Below, in pieces: positions 23,404 to 34,633 of a stretch of DNA of 64,000 nucleotides (positions are counted from its first letter, which is position 1; every line of letters begins with the position of its first letter). A model generated the notes under the pieces. That model searched no databases and was not told the origin of the DNA. It saw nothing but the letters and a program-made list of their open reading frames with translations. Made by a program: the position numbers and the translations under genes. Source of the stretch: Stropharia rugosoannulata (taxonomy: Eukaryota > Basidiomycota > Agaricomycetes > Agaricales > Strophariaceae); assembly GCA_028532985.1 (NCBI GenBank), contig JANCIK010000006.1, forward strand, positions 3,224,001-3,288,000. The letters are read 5' to 3'.

Positions 23404-24734
23404 TCAGTTGGCTTCTACAGTAGCAATGACGGAATTAACCAAAATATGTTTATCGATGACGACATGGCCAGCAAATGTAATTTTAGTATGAGGGCCAAAA
23501 ACTAATGCATGAGACGATCAGCTAAAGTGGAACATCCCAAGCTGATCACCCGTCGCGACCTGTTGGCCTTTGGTCACGGTTATCTCGCAGGTTGAAACGT
23601 CTGCCATTCCGGCTCCAATAAAACACATAAGTCCGATGACTGGGTTCCGTGCTCGAATGAAGATGAGGGCCCGCGCAGCATTCACCGTGAGCCATGCTTG
23701 AGAGCGATTCATAGCTCCGGGTCATCAGGATCTGCACCTCCGTCGGGAACAACGGCGTAGTAGGTCCCCGGAATGACTGCTGTCTTTTCGATGACCCCGT
23801 CGACTGGGCTGTGCCAACGGTGGTAGTCCCAGGGACTGAGGAACGCTTGGTAGACGGAGCCGCCAACGAACTGTTTCACATAGCTGTTGTTGCCTGCAAT
23901 GCTGAGCATGTCATAGAGGGAGTACTTCTGAGCCTTCAGCCAGAACTGATCATAAGCTTTGAAATTTGATGTCGCATGCAATGCGGTAAACAGTGGCCTC
24001 GCATGCACTGTGGATGAGAGACTTATTTTCAGCAGGTTGGACCGGACGGACCGCACTCTGGAATCTGCATGTGAAGAAGTCTTCCCAGGAGGTAAAGCCG
24101 CGATTAACAGCATCCGGATCTGGCGTGATGTAGATGTCGTTAAAGGTACCCCGGTCTCCCTCGAGGCTCCTTAAGGCAGTCTTTCCAAACCAACCTTCTT
24201 CTCCATCGGTAAGAATGTTGATGGATTGGGGTGTTTTAAGGTAGTCACCTCAGGAGATGAGTAACTTCTTCATCACCTCGTTGAACTCTGACATACGAAA
24301 CAAATTATAACCTGCTTCCGTGTTGCTGAGAAGATCAAAAACGAGAGATAAAGGAGCTCCAATAGGCTCTCCTTCTGCTTCTCCAGCGATCTGGAACCTC
24401 GGTGCAGACGCGACAATATGATCCATTATGCCCAGCAAATGCTCGAAGTCCGGAATCTAGGAAAATTTATAAGAGGAAAAAACATGCATATACATATCTC
24501 GAAACATGCCTTATTCTCAGCAGAGACTTGAATAAACATCTTTTGAAATAATAGCGTCATCACAGTGCTGGACCTGATCGCATTTTCGAATTCCTGAACG
24601 GCAGGCTCGTGCTTAGTCTTGTTCTTTATGCAGTGACGAGCCTTCTGGACATGGCTCTCGAAGAAAGCATCATGAACTTCACGGCTCTGGGGAATCCAGC
24701 CGCCGTAGCGACTTAGAGCTGTAAGAGGTAGCAT
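23404..24734 (-). pseudogene. PsiD-like / phosphatidylserine-decarboxylase-family pseudogene
   Basis: The start ATG at 24734 opens MLPLTALSRYGGWIPQSREV, the N-terminal extension seen in the fungal decarboxylase family that includes tryptophan decarboxylase PsiD. An intron near 24520-24461 begins GC rather than GT. The family core follows: GSVYQAFLSPWDYHRWHSPV (proton-relay His region), then NPVIGLMCFIGAGMADVSTC. Breaks are a TGA near 24250 where Trp is expected before GDYLKTPQS, a frameshift near 23965 before YDQFWLKAQKYSLYDML, a second frameshift near 23710 (DDPEL to NRSQAWLTV), and a TGA at about 23520 within the GGSS-type autocleavage site. The C-terminus (ALVFGPHTKITF...VIATVEAN) is still readable to 23404. 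These enzymes need self-cleavage at that Ser to form the pyruvoyl cofactor, so no active product is expected. Confidence 0.85.
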
Positions 24735-27170
24735 TAATCTAGAAATGGGAGTACGAACAGAACAGACTTGAAGATGGCCCGGGAGGGCTTTGGTCTAGGC
24801 TCATAGTATGGATTCTGTGCGTCGCAGAAGGAATATATGTACTAGCTTGTGTTTCGAATGACATCACAAACGGGTAAGTAGGATTCTGCTCGGGTAACAT
24901 ACATATTTACAAAGGTGATCTAATACTGTATTACTGACACCCGTATGGCCTCATACAACTAACTAATAATAATCCTCCACGCGCAAGTCCATTGCTTTGT
25001 TATTTCAGAGTGACCGATGCCTAGGCAAAAGCTGAAAATTTGTAGGAACTAATGAGAGTATTAAAAAGTCGTACATATTATTTCAAGGAGTTTTTCATGT
25101 TACTGAACGAAAGAGACAACTGTAACATAGTAAACCTGTAAACCTTTCTTTTTTGCTGGGGTTGGAAGATTAACGGCACGTCGGCATGAAGTTGGATCTA
25201 GTTAATGTCGACGAGCAGTGCTTCCATTATCCATGCTTTGCTCCAAGTAGCACTCACTGGCGTGAGGTAATGTCCTGATATGATAAGGTAGGGTCCGGAA
25301 ACAGAGAGATTAGTGCGAGCCAAAATTTCAAAAGAGACACCCAGACAACACCCAGATAGACGACATTTGGAATGACCGGCCACGCAAGACTCGTAAGAGG
25401 CTATTCCCACCTACCTACAAATTTTGTGTCTCTCCTTCTGACTCGGATCTCCACTAAAATGCGGTATATTGCTTTATCCGCTCTTTCCTTGTGGTTCAAA
25501 CTTAAATTCATGTTCTCCTACCCGGGCCACAGAATCCGTCGGCACTTGAAGCTGTGCCAGGAACAGGTCCAACAACAGATGACAGTAATAATGGAGTGTC
25601 TCCTGGGTCTGCTGCTCTTTCCATCAAATTCGTCAATAACAATTTCATAGTTTCTGCACCGTACCAGTACATCGATTGTCACTAAAAGATGAAGTAAACT
25701 CAAGGAGTGCTTGACCGATGTTGCTCGAACTGATCCAATTTCTTTTGCCTTTACTGTGCATCTGCCAATAATGAAGGATGGTTCAATGAGCATAGGAAAA
25801 CCTCGTGCCGGCAGAGTGTAGTAGTGTTGATACGCTGAAGCTCTCTATGAGCACGTATGCGTGCGAGGCTGTTTTACACGACTTCTAACCAACCCAAAAT
25901 AATGCAGGACAAAGACGGAGATGAGGTAAAACGAAATGACAAGGGAGTGTAAGCTGTAACGACAGCTTCGAGCCACTCCTGGACGCGGGGCGCAACGGGG
26001 ACACAAAATAGGGCGCAAACGGGGGGCTAAGACAACTCAAAACAAGAGGAGGCTATCTCTTTTTTTAAGAGAGTAATGTAAATGGAAATCCAAGATGATA
26101 GGAATGGAGGTGAGGTGGAGTGGCATAACTTACTCCGAATGTGTATGCAAGGCGCGTTGTGGCACGTGGCTGTGCGTCGTGGGAATCATACTTGGCACGG
26201 CTCATCAATGTACTTTACCCAGATGTTGTCTACCGTTTTTCTCCGTGATTGTCATCTGCTGGGCAATAAATCTGAGTGCGAGTTTTCTGTTTACTCTATT
26301 TAGCATAGTTGACAAGTTTTTGTCCGGGAATACGTCGAGGAATTTGCGTTCTGGTAGATATGTAACAACAGTTTTGTTATAGCAACAAGATACAGTGGGA
26401 TGGAGTACTTTGTGGGATGGCGCCCTGGGAGCTGATGAGGACTGTCAAACGCACGTTAAACCATCACAGATATATTGCACCTGTTTTAATGTAGTGCAGG
26501 CGTGAAGGGGTGTGACTGTCATTGGCACTGTGTCATGAGAAAGAATCTAAACTCCCACTGTGCTGGGGCGGTTGATGAGCGCGCTGTTGCTATGGCATCT
26601 CAGGGATAGTTTGTATAAAATAGATTATATAGTATTATAGTTAGAATGGGAAATTCAAAGAATACAAAGCAAAGTTTGTTATGGAAAAAGATTATCAAGT
26701 TTGTGGACATAATAGTAATGTATCATTCGGCCCCTATGAAACAGATTTCACTGCATGAGAGTCAATGTTGTCATATTAGACAGTTGCTTAAAAATAAGAG
26801 ACAAGAAAGTTTGATGGAATGGATGTAATTGATGCAGTGATTATCATCGAACTGTACTCTGATGAATAGTTTGATAGATAATGGAGTTGTTAAAGATCTT
26901 AAGAATTACTCATATACCTGATAAAGTGCCTCATACTATATTGCTTCTAACACTTTTAGTGGCTTAGATATTATGAAACGTAAGTCAAATTTTATGACAT
27001 CATAACAAAAGCTTCAGAAGTAACTAATCAAATGAATCTACTTAGGGTACTGATGCAGGTGTACAGACATTGATATCCATAACAAAAACATGTTTGGCAT
27101 GAGAATACCTTGTCTCCCTCTGTCATATAAAGCAGCTCATGCCAATGAACCTAAAAAAACAATCACAAAT
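24735..27170. other. AT-rich spacer, no gene recognised
   Basis: Short open frames occur (minus strand 25198-25410 and 25518-25793, plus strand 26082-26382 and 26646-26828). They do not chain into a spliced gene, and I recognise no family in them. The two minus-strand frames could be fragments of a decayed gene. Low-complexity purine-rich sequence lies at about 25980-26060. Confidence 0.45.
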
Positions 27171-28454
27171 ATGTCATTGGGAGATATCTTCTCAATCCCT
27201 GTGGCTTTACAAAAGTCTCTTCTCAGTGACTCGTTAAACTCTACCATTCTTGGCACATTTCTGACAGGTAAACAGATGTATAAATTGTTTATTAACTGTT
27301 ACTAAGATTTGTGACTTTTTCCAGGAATATATACAACTATATCGATTTACACTATTTGCATATATGGTGCGAAGTTTGCTGATATACTTACCAGACTATT
27401 CATAATATCTATTAAAGCATATAAAAAAAAAGACAGAAGCAACATTATCACATGTGCACTTGTTTCCTTGTTTATCACGAATATCGCAACTCTTGGAACT
27501 AACTGGAAGGCGATGAATATATGCTACATTGATGACGGGCAAATATTGTTGTCTGCTTCTATGTGTTATCTAAATATTCAAACATCAAGTTATGGTTTTG
27601 CAACCGTGGTGTTGAATATCTTGCAATTAATTATTGCAGATAGCCTACTAGTAAGTAATATGTTTTCGACTGAAATTCAGTGACTAATAAAGTATGTTTG
27701 ATGAAAGGTATGGAGATGCTATCACTTGGCTGGTAAATCTATATTTTCCATAATCATTCCTTTATCCTTCCTTACGCTCGAAATTGGTATGAGCTACTAA
27801 TTATTTTAATATGATGTAAACCAACTCTAACAAGACACTCAGCTATGGCAATCACTGAAATAGCCATCACAGCAACGCTGATATTTCGGAATAATTACTC
27901 ATTCAAGATCGCAAATATCACAAACATAATCAATGTTGCTTTTTATGCGATAACGGCACTCACTACACTGCTATCCACTATATTTATCTGTCGACGGATA
28001 ACATGCTCAGTCCAGCAAATTCGGCACATCCGGCGGTAGTACCAGAAAATTGTACACATTGCAATTGAATCGGCTGTCATATACTCCGTTGCATCTGTTC
28101 TCAACACCGTGGACAATATAGTCAATACAACAAAGGTTAACCTCTTCATCTTTTACAGCTTAAGTTCATATGTCACATCCATCACGTCTGTTCTGGCAGT
28201 AAGTCCATTTAATCTGGTGTTATCGGGATAATGGCTAATAAATTGTGCCTTAGTCATTAGCACCCATGCTTATGATTGCGCAGATTAGTCTGTCTCCTCT
28301 TCCGGGATCTACACACACCAATAATACACTACCTGGCATGTCAGCACTTCAGTTTCATCATCAAGAAACCCCAGATGGCTCCGTGGATCCCACCACGAGC
28401 AATGTCATGGCTATTTCCAACACCCTACATGGCTTCGATAAGGAACAGGCATAG
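27171..28454 (+). pseudogene. Fungal multi-pass (about 7 TM) membrane protein with one nonsense codon
   Basis: Five exons join in frame: 27171-27267, 27325-27650, 27708-27786, 27843-28198 and 28254-28454. All introns are GT-AG and total 352 codons. Start ATG 27171 gives MSLGDIFSIPVAL. Hydrophobic segments include LGTFLTGIYTTISIYTICIY, NIITCALVSLFITNIATL, SYGFATVVLNILQLIIADSL (followed by VWRCY), SIFSIIIPLSFLTLEI, ITNIINVAFYAITALTTLLS, HIAIESAVIYSVASVL and YVTSITSVLASLAPMLMIAQ. The GTFLTGIYT, ADSLLVWRCY and IAIESAVIYS signatures and the short soluble tail are typical of the large basidiomycete membrane-protein family with a pheromone-receptor-like layout; its function is not established. A single TAG at 28037-28039 interrupts the sixth loop (IRHIRR-stop-YQKIVHI). 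Because all splice sites remain intact, the break must be recent, or it is a sequencing error or an allele. Confidence 0.75.
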
Positions 28455-29784
28455 CAAATCTACATATTTGTATTAAAAAAATAACTTGTATAATTTTATA
28501 TATTGTGCCATTGTACCCAGAATTTTGTTCTCTATATTGGTGTAAAAAACACGGATATTGTTAATGAGACTAAGAGTATGGACTTGTATGATGAAAAGCG
28601 CTTGTAGCACTCCCCCTACCCATGAAACCGTTTTAAGTTATCCCGGCGTCAATATGCAGGCTTCGAGATCATTGTGACTTGCTCCAATTGTGCTCCCCTG
28701 TGACCTGATGACGAGTCGAGGGGAAACAGGAAGAGGATAATGAAAGTTTGAGAATGTGCTGGAATTGTCTGTCCGGTGATTAAATGCTTGGCATCAGGCT
28801 TTCCGACTGCTTCTTTCACTAACTGGCGGACATTGTCACTTTTGAATAGTATCACGGTGGGCATTGTTGGAAATGCTCTTCATACCACTCGTTTCGAGCT
28901 CCATCTGAAGAGTGAGTTCTTCAGTTGCGGGCAGTGACTTGTCATGACGCCTAAAATGATTGTAAGGAAGAAGAGCGCCTCAGGTGCAGCTGAAAATGTA
29001 GGATAGTAGAAAATAGACTTTTCTTATGTGACTCTTCTTGAGTCTAGCTAGATATTGTACTAGGGGTGAACTGGGAGCTTTGTGCTGCCCTCTTTTCTTG
29101 TTTTCCAGTCTCTTAAACACTACAAATGTATACTTTTTTATCTAAAATTTCATGTCTACATGTCTGTTGCCATATCTTCTGGTATGTTTTTTCAGCCTTG
29201 AGACCGCCCTTTTAGTTCTGACATCTTCTGTTCAATTTTTCTTCGGGCAGCGGCCACTGTCGCCCTTGTTCACATGTTTGTTTGATCACCAGCCATGTCG
29301 TGCTCTTAGTGATCGGCAGTCATCCTGTCAACGTTACCTCCAGGGCTTGTGTATGTGAGTCTCTTGTGGACGGCATAGGTGATTGCCTTATGGGGGGCTC
29401 TGGCCTTCCTACGCTCGCTTCCTCCTGTATCGGTACGCGTTCTTGTTACTCGCCAGTCTTATTATTAAAACGGCATTAATGTGATTATGTATCATTAATT
29501 CATCATTAACTATGATGGATTGTAATCGGGTCGGGTCAGTACACTGGCATAGTTGACATCGATAGGATGATGATCAGACGGTATAGTACATCATAGAGTA
29601 GTAGGTAATACTGTACTTGGTAAAAGTAAAAGCGACGCTGCACTTTTATTTGCCATACTTAATACTCGTTCTTCTTCTAGTGGGACTCGTGAGCGGCGCC
29701 AGGGGCTAGAACGCGCCATGCACCACCCAGACGCCGGGTGGGTTACAGTGGATGGGTGGTGCGAGAGGACTTGAGGATGTCCGG
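28455..29784. other. Spacer left of gypsy element 1
   Basis: A minus-strand open frame at 28864-28649 (MPTVILFKSDNVRQLVKEAV) reads like protein but is isolated, and I could not assign it. The last bases before the LTR are GATGTCCGG. No feature of element 2 is visible on this side. Confidence 0.4.
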
Positions 29785-30749
29785 TGTGAGGTGCGTAGTT
29801 GGGTTGGACTGGTCTGAAAAGCCTGTCTCTATAGTTCACAATGTGCGAAGGCAACATGTGTACAACGATAGCACGTTGAAAAGGTTTTACTTGTTTTATA
29901 ACAAGGAGCTTCCAGTGTACAAGGTTTAAACAACGGTTTCCGATGCGAACTGGTATGATGTGTGTAGGTAGAATTTAACCCTGAAGGAAGCTGGAGAAGT
30001 ACAGAGATATTCTACTCCTTAAATACCCGTCTGGTTGCCATGCCCAGATCGTACCATATACCTCCACGAAGATCCGACCGCCCATGCTGACTTTATCTCG
30101 TCAGAACCCATGCTGCACTACAGCATGCTTCATATCTTGGCCACAAATATCCTTATCTTCGGAAACCAAGCCCAAGCACAAGAGATCTTCCTGCGGCCGG
30201 ATCAACTCCATGTTCTCCCCTAAACACACATCTCCTCCGACCCTCTTTCCACACCTATGTCCCTTGTGTTTGTATCGAGATTCTTCTGCTTTCTGCTACC
30301 ACACGCTTGCATGTCGTCGGAAACCCCTGCATATCGTCGGAATCCGTTGCCATATTTGTCCCAGGTCGTATGTATGAGTATTTCCATGTGATTGACTTCC
30401 TTGTGGGTCCATAGTTACATCAGATTGTTAATATTGATCTGATGTTGTCGGCATCAGAAGTCCAATATTGCTCTGATGCTGTTGTCTTTCTTGATCTGCC
30501 ATTGAGTTGTAATAACATCTTGAGTCTTTCTTGTGCTTGTCTTCTTGTTTCATCATGTACATATTTCATATCTTCGAATAAACTTGCATCTTCATATCTC
30601 AGTCTTCATATTTCGTGCTTCTTCTTGTTCTTTCAGTTTCCGATAGTAGTTTCCGATTGCTATGGCGGATATGTCACTTCTTGTGTATCTATGTTCTGAA
30701 CCTTATGGTTTTTCATGTTTTCACAAGGGGCCAGCCCCAGCCCCTCACA
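29785..30749 (-). repeat. 3' LTR of element 1
   Basis: It begins TGTGAGGTGCG and ends CAGCCCCAGCCCCTCACA, so the termini form the inverted repeat TGTGAGG/CCTCACA with the TG...CA ends usual for LTRs. It matches 40318-41282 along its whole length, with the same 965-bp size. Confidence 0.95.
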
Positions 30750-30788
30750 TCTCCCCCCAACTTTTAAAACACCACCCTCCTGGGTGGT
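30750..30788 (-). promoter_or_regulatory. Polypurine tract plus TCCT-loop hairpin, element 1
   Basis: Immediately inside the LTR the plus strand reads TCTCCCCCCAACTTTT, which on the element's sense strand is a polypurine tract for plus-strand priming. Thirteen bases from the C-run is a perfect 7-bp hairpin, ACCACCC-TCCT-GGGTGGT (30771-30788). Element 3 has a 7-bp hairpin of different stem sequence but with the same TCCT loop at the same place. The first opposite-strand gene's TATA-like sequence (CCTATAAATT, about 30796) follows directly. Confidence 0.7.
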
Positions 30789-30835
30789 CGGAAACCTATA
30801 AATTTCAGCCAAAAGCGTCGTCGCCATCAAGCACC

Positions 30836-31579
30836 ATGGACCCCGCAGCAGAAAGAATATTTCGCTCGCTCTGTTTTGCTCCAGGAAACCGAAGCCATGC
30901 ATTCGTTGTACCAACAACCATGCGTGAATTTGCGTTGACCATCCGTCACCAACATGAAATCCTATGCCTCGCCATCTACAAGGACATCCGCACCCACAGC
31001 GTACGAGAACTGAACATAATCGACCATGCGCAAGTGGAAGCATACATTCATGATCACCTTGATCACATGGTAAGCCCTCGAACCGTTTCACAACTAACCC
31101 TGCTAATAATCGCGCAGCGCTTATTGCTATGCTCTCGCGTCAACATGCGGCCGTCAAATGAGCGCGAGATTGAGCGCATGATTCCACCTGAGTGCTGTTA
31201 CCTAAGCGCAAGTGCCAGGCATTTACTGGAGATGTTTCCGATGGAGGATCATGAAGGATTAGAGTACTGGTCGACCATACTGCGGTTCATGGCGCTATAT
31301 GCTGAAGACACTGCCGATACAACTAAGGAGAACCAAGTCGACTTCAAAGAATTTAATGAATTGGACAGCACCAGTCGCTGGTGGATACAGTTTTCAAACC
31401 GCGTCAAAGCCGAAGACCCCCTTGAAGAACACCTGCCAGCATTCAGGCCAGCTGCAACACCTGAAGACACATCGGATATCAAAGAAATCCCAGCAGCGAT
31501 CTTTCATCTTCAAACAGCCGTGCCCTCCCAGCGTCCACATGCCAGATTCCGAACATCAGTGCGAGAGATGGATATATAA
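30836..31579 (+). CDS. Element 1 opposite-strand gene 1 (231 aa, unknown)
   Basis: Exons 30836-31069 and 31118-31579 flank a 48-bp GT-AG intron with a CTAAC branch-like site; the intron length is a multiple of three, so the frame is also open through it. The start ATG lies about 40 bp after TATAAAT. The product begins MDPAAERIFRSLCFAPGNRS and contains EILCLAIYKDIRTHSVRELN and a helical, acidic middle (MFPMEDHEGLEYWSTILRFM). I recognise no domain. It is transcribed against gag-pol, so its intron would be preserved through each retrotransposition cycle. Confidence 0.7.
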   Translation: MDPAAERIFRSLCFAPGNRSHAFVVPTTMREFALTIRHQHEILCLAIYKDIRTHSVRELNIIDHAQVEAYIHDHLDHMVSPRTVSQLTLLIIAQRLLLCSRVNMRPSNEREIERMIPPECCYLSASARHLLEMFPMEDHEGLEYWSTILRFMALYAEDTADTTKENQVDFKEFNELDSTSRWWIQFSNRVKAEDPLEEHLPAFRPAATPEDTSDIKEIPAAIFHLQTAVPSQRPHARFRTSVREMDI

Positions 31580-31617
31580 AGCGTAGAGCACTAGTAGATA
31601 GTTCCGTAGCACCCACA

Positions 31618-32106
31618 ATGCAAGCACCTTTGCGTCTATATCTTCAATCCTTAGTGCTTGAGTTGCCCACCGATCTAAACGATTTCTGATCGCGATTTCC
31701 GATCCCATATGTCTTCAAACATTGCCTTGATCCCTTCGTCGACGCCCTAGAATACGAATACACACGAATACTCCAGCTTGACACACTCAACTTGCAGCCT
31801 GTCATAACCGATCTCCGGTCCTTCTTGTTCCTAGGACAAACTATAGCAGTAAGCAACTTCTCCAGGCGACGTGCCGCCCTAACACAATCATAGTATATAG
31901 CATGGCATGGTCGTCAGCATGTAGCCATACATCAATCGCCTAACGAGCAAATCACCATGATCGAATTGAGGGTGTTAATGCGTATGCAATACATGACGAT
32001 GGCATTTGGATACACCGGGCACGAGATTCCCGAAATCAAGGAACGCATGGACGATGTTTTCTTCCAGTATCAGCAGGCATGTGTGTGCAGAGTAGGCGAC
32101 CCATAA
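31618..32106 (+). pseudogene. Element 1 opposite-strand gene 2 (148 codons, one stop)
   Basis: The model is exon 1 at 31618-31848, a 45-bp intron (gtaagc...tcatag), and exon 2 at 31894-32106. A TATATAAAG box lies about 48 bp before the ATG. The product starts MQAPLRLYLQSLVLELPTDL and is interrupted by TGA at 31687-31689 (codon 24). It then reads on as IPYVFKHCLDPFVDALEYEY, ITDLRSFLFLGQTIA and ITMIELRVLMRMQYM. No family is recognised. Its size matches the ~150-aa second gene of element 3. An intact copy of the element would presumably encode a full protein. Confidence 0.6.
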
Positions 32107-32248
32107 CCGACAACCGGCTGTCGGAAAATAGCTAGATAATCTCCAGACAAGTGACATGTAGCCATGCGCCCAGATCGTCCAATGCCAAGTAGCCCAGCGC
32201 CTGAACTCTGTATAAAGTGAAGGCAACTAGACTGTCCAAACACCAGAA

Positions 32249-32759
32249 ATGAGCACCACCACTCGATTCACCATGTTATTGACCACAGCTGTGAAGAATC
32301 CGACGGACATCATGCAGGTCCTAGAGCATGCCATTCGGCCCACCATAGACCAATTGTTATCCGATCAAATGCTATCTCATTCTGCAACAGACACGATGGA
32401 AACACATTGGACACTTGCCGCCCTGTGCCATTACATTGTAAGTTGACCCACTTGTCCTGTTGAAATCAGACCCAATTGACAATACATATTCTGCACAGAA
32501 TGACCATTTTGAAGATTATATATCCACAAAACAATTTCGACCCAGGTCATCGTGGACATTACTCTTGCTTCGCCGGATCATGAGTGAATACGGAGCCGTT
32601 CTTGTAGACAGCGAGCAGGATAAGGCATTAAGCCTACTCAAAGCAGCTGAGAAGCAGTCGCAAGGTTTCCGCCACTGTTACTTGTGCGAGACTGACTTCA
32701 CCATAGATGGAGTGGAGAGATGGAGGGACTGGATTGAAAAACAAGCCAAACAGGCATAG
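32249..32759 (+). CDS. Element 1 opposite-strand gene 3 (149 aa, unknown)
   Basis: Exons 32249-32437 and 32499-32759 are joined by a 61-bp GT-AG intron in phase 0. A TATAAAG box lies at about 32212, 37 bp before the ATG. The product begins MSTTTRFTMLLTTAVKNPTD and has Leu-rich helical segments (SSWTLLLLRRIMSEYGAVLV). It ends with a CYLC motif and a Trp-rich tail (VERWRDWIEKQAKQA). No known domain is recognised. The element 3 gene at 55500-56117 is of similar size and also ends in a CxC motif, which suggests but does not prove homology. Confidence 0.65.
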
Positions 32760-33378
32760 ATACAGCTGCCCATAGATGTAAACCCATTATGATAGATTTC
32801 TGCACGCAAATTTGACGTTGCCATACGATGCCGAAAAAGGCCGAATGAAAAAGGAAGATGCCGAAGTGAAACTGAACAAGCCGCCCAGCCTACACATGCG
32901 CCATTACGGCCGAAAAAGCCAGTTGAAAATCCGCGGTGGCCCAGAGCATTGCCGCAACAACAACCCGATGGCAGACAAAAGAGGTAACACCATTCCCTAA
33001 AGCAGCACGGCATGTCACCATAAAACCGGCGCCATCACGCCGTCATACTTGATTAGGCAACGCCGCTTTCCAGAACATGAGCCACGGTGATTTCCGACCT
33101 AAAAATAGAAAATCCGAACAAGATTTGGGTCAAAGTTTATCGCAGTTCCAGTAAAGGCAGCCCAATTGTCCAACATATAGGACCGAGTCATAGAGAAGAA
33201 TCCACAGCATTCTATCGGTTTCTTCATAGTGCCATCCGCGCATGGTGCCGAACCCATTCAAAGCTAGCCGATTTCCAAAAACGTGCTGAACCGCGGTCCT
33301 AAAAGAATATAAAAACCCTGCCCATTCCACTCATGCTTTCACCATTCTTTCTTCCCTCATCCACCATCTACTCAAAAC
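32760..33378. other. Intergenic part of the element 1 cassette
   Basis: No gene is supported, although a Lys/Arg/Pro-rich open stretch lies at about 32800-33000. A TATA box (GAATATAAAAACC, about 33305) precedes the cysteine-cluster gene by about 75 bp, followed by a C/T-rich leader. Several TTCCGA-type motifs lie here. Confidence 0.5.
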
Positions 33379-34374
33379 ATGCCTCCTTGTCGTACCGCTT
33401 GTCCCGCTTCCACCTACGAAATTGACATGTGCTGGGCCGCTCCGCAAATTCTTGGCCTCACAGAAGGATGGTATGAGTACGACCAAGTAAGTAATTATAA
33501 CATATCGAGTTTCCGTTGCTCTAAAAACATTGATCCAGAGGTGTTCGTGGTGCAAGAGCCACCCCAGCTATATGTGCACTTTGCGATATACCCCACGTTG
33601 GAGCCGAGCATGCACCAACTGCAAGATTGATAAGAAAAACTGCAGCAACAATACCACCGCATGTGTAAGTTCCTTATTATCTTCTTGGTCACTTTCTTGC
33701 TGATGGCACCACCTATAATCTAGAAACAGCAGCCGGGAGATTACTTGACCCGTGCATTAGCTGGCAGCGATTTCGCCTACGACCAACGATCGCGCACAGT
33801 CCACCCAAACCCCGAAGAAGATAGTGATGACGAGAGCGACAGCAACCAGAACAACGAGGCCGAAGAAGCGGACGAACTTGAAGCAAACGATGCAGTCAAC
33901 GAAGTAACCTCCCACGAAGCGCTAGCTAGCCCTATGCAAATTGAGGATGACGGTCCATTTCCTTTCTTTGATGCGACACATGTTGTCGAGTACACGGATT
34001 CCAACATCGTGAACCCAAAGGATGTTGGCGAAGGAACTTCAGGTGAGCAATTACAATTCCCTTTCTTTAACAAGTTTCGGTAACCTTGTTCCACAGGCAT
34101 TACGCGTTCCAGCCCCAGCGCCAGTTCCAGCATCCCTATTGAGGGTTTACCATCGTATGAACCCTATACGCAGTTGGTGCGGGATTTCCGCAAATGGCAA
34201 ACGACCGCAGACCCAGCAAATGGGCTCGAAGAACTAGACGGACTTTGCGAAAGAAACTTGCGACATTACTCTGACATGGAAAATCGACTTCGCGATCTGG
34301 TGGAATTATCGATGGAGCGTATTGAGGAGATCCGTAAAATGTCCGGGGAAATCAACAGATTTCGCAGGAGGTAA
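33379..34374 (+). CDS. Element 1 opposite-strand gene 4: six-cysteine zinc-cluster-like protein (276 aa)
   Basis: Four exons join in frame: 33379-33486, 33539-33664, 33724-34042 and 34097-34374. All introns are GT-AG and 52-59 bp. Residues ~37-78 contain CSWC, then a lone Cys, then CTNCKIDKKNC: C-x2-C-x7-C-x11-C-x2-C-x6-C, plus a further Cys. This resembles the zinc-cluster domains common in Agaricomycete proteins and recalls Zn(II)2Cys6 DNA-binding domains. A very acidic linker follows (EEDSDDESDSNQNNEAEEAD). The C-terminus is a charged, probably coiled-coil helix (NRLRDLVELSMERIEEIRKM) ending in FRRR. The gene is convergent with pol, stopping 260 bp from the pol stop. A DNA-binding regulator is a reasonable inference. 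Confidence 0.8.
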
Positions 34375-34633
34375 AAGGGGATTTATATGTATTTCTTCTT
34401 GTTGTATTTCCTTTCGCCCTTCGTCGGAAACCATTTTGTCATTGCATCTTGTAGTCAATAAATTGTCTTGGTCATGCATATTTTAGTTTGAAAGCAATAA
34501 TTTCATAATCTTGTAAAAACAGAAACATAACCTAAAAGAAAAAGAGTTTATTTAACAAATGAGAAGAAATGAACTTGAAACTGTTGAAGCTCCATTAAGA
34601 AATATAAGTTGTGTAAGCGTTGTCGGAAACTTG

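Noticed and set aside
30035..30699. Open frames within the LTRs of element 1 (repeated at 40568-41232)
   Set aside because: They occur identically in both LTRs, are short and interrupted, and show no domain; they are probably incidental.
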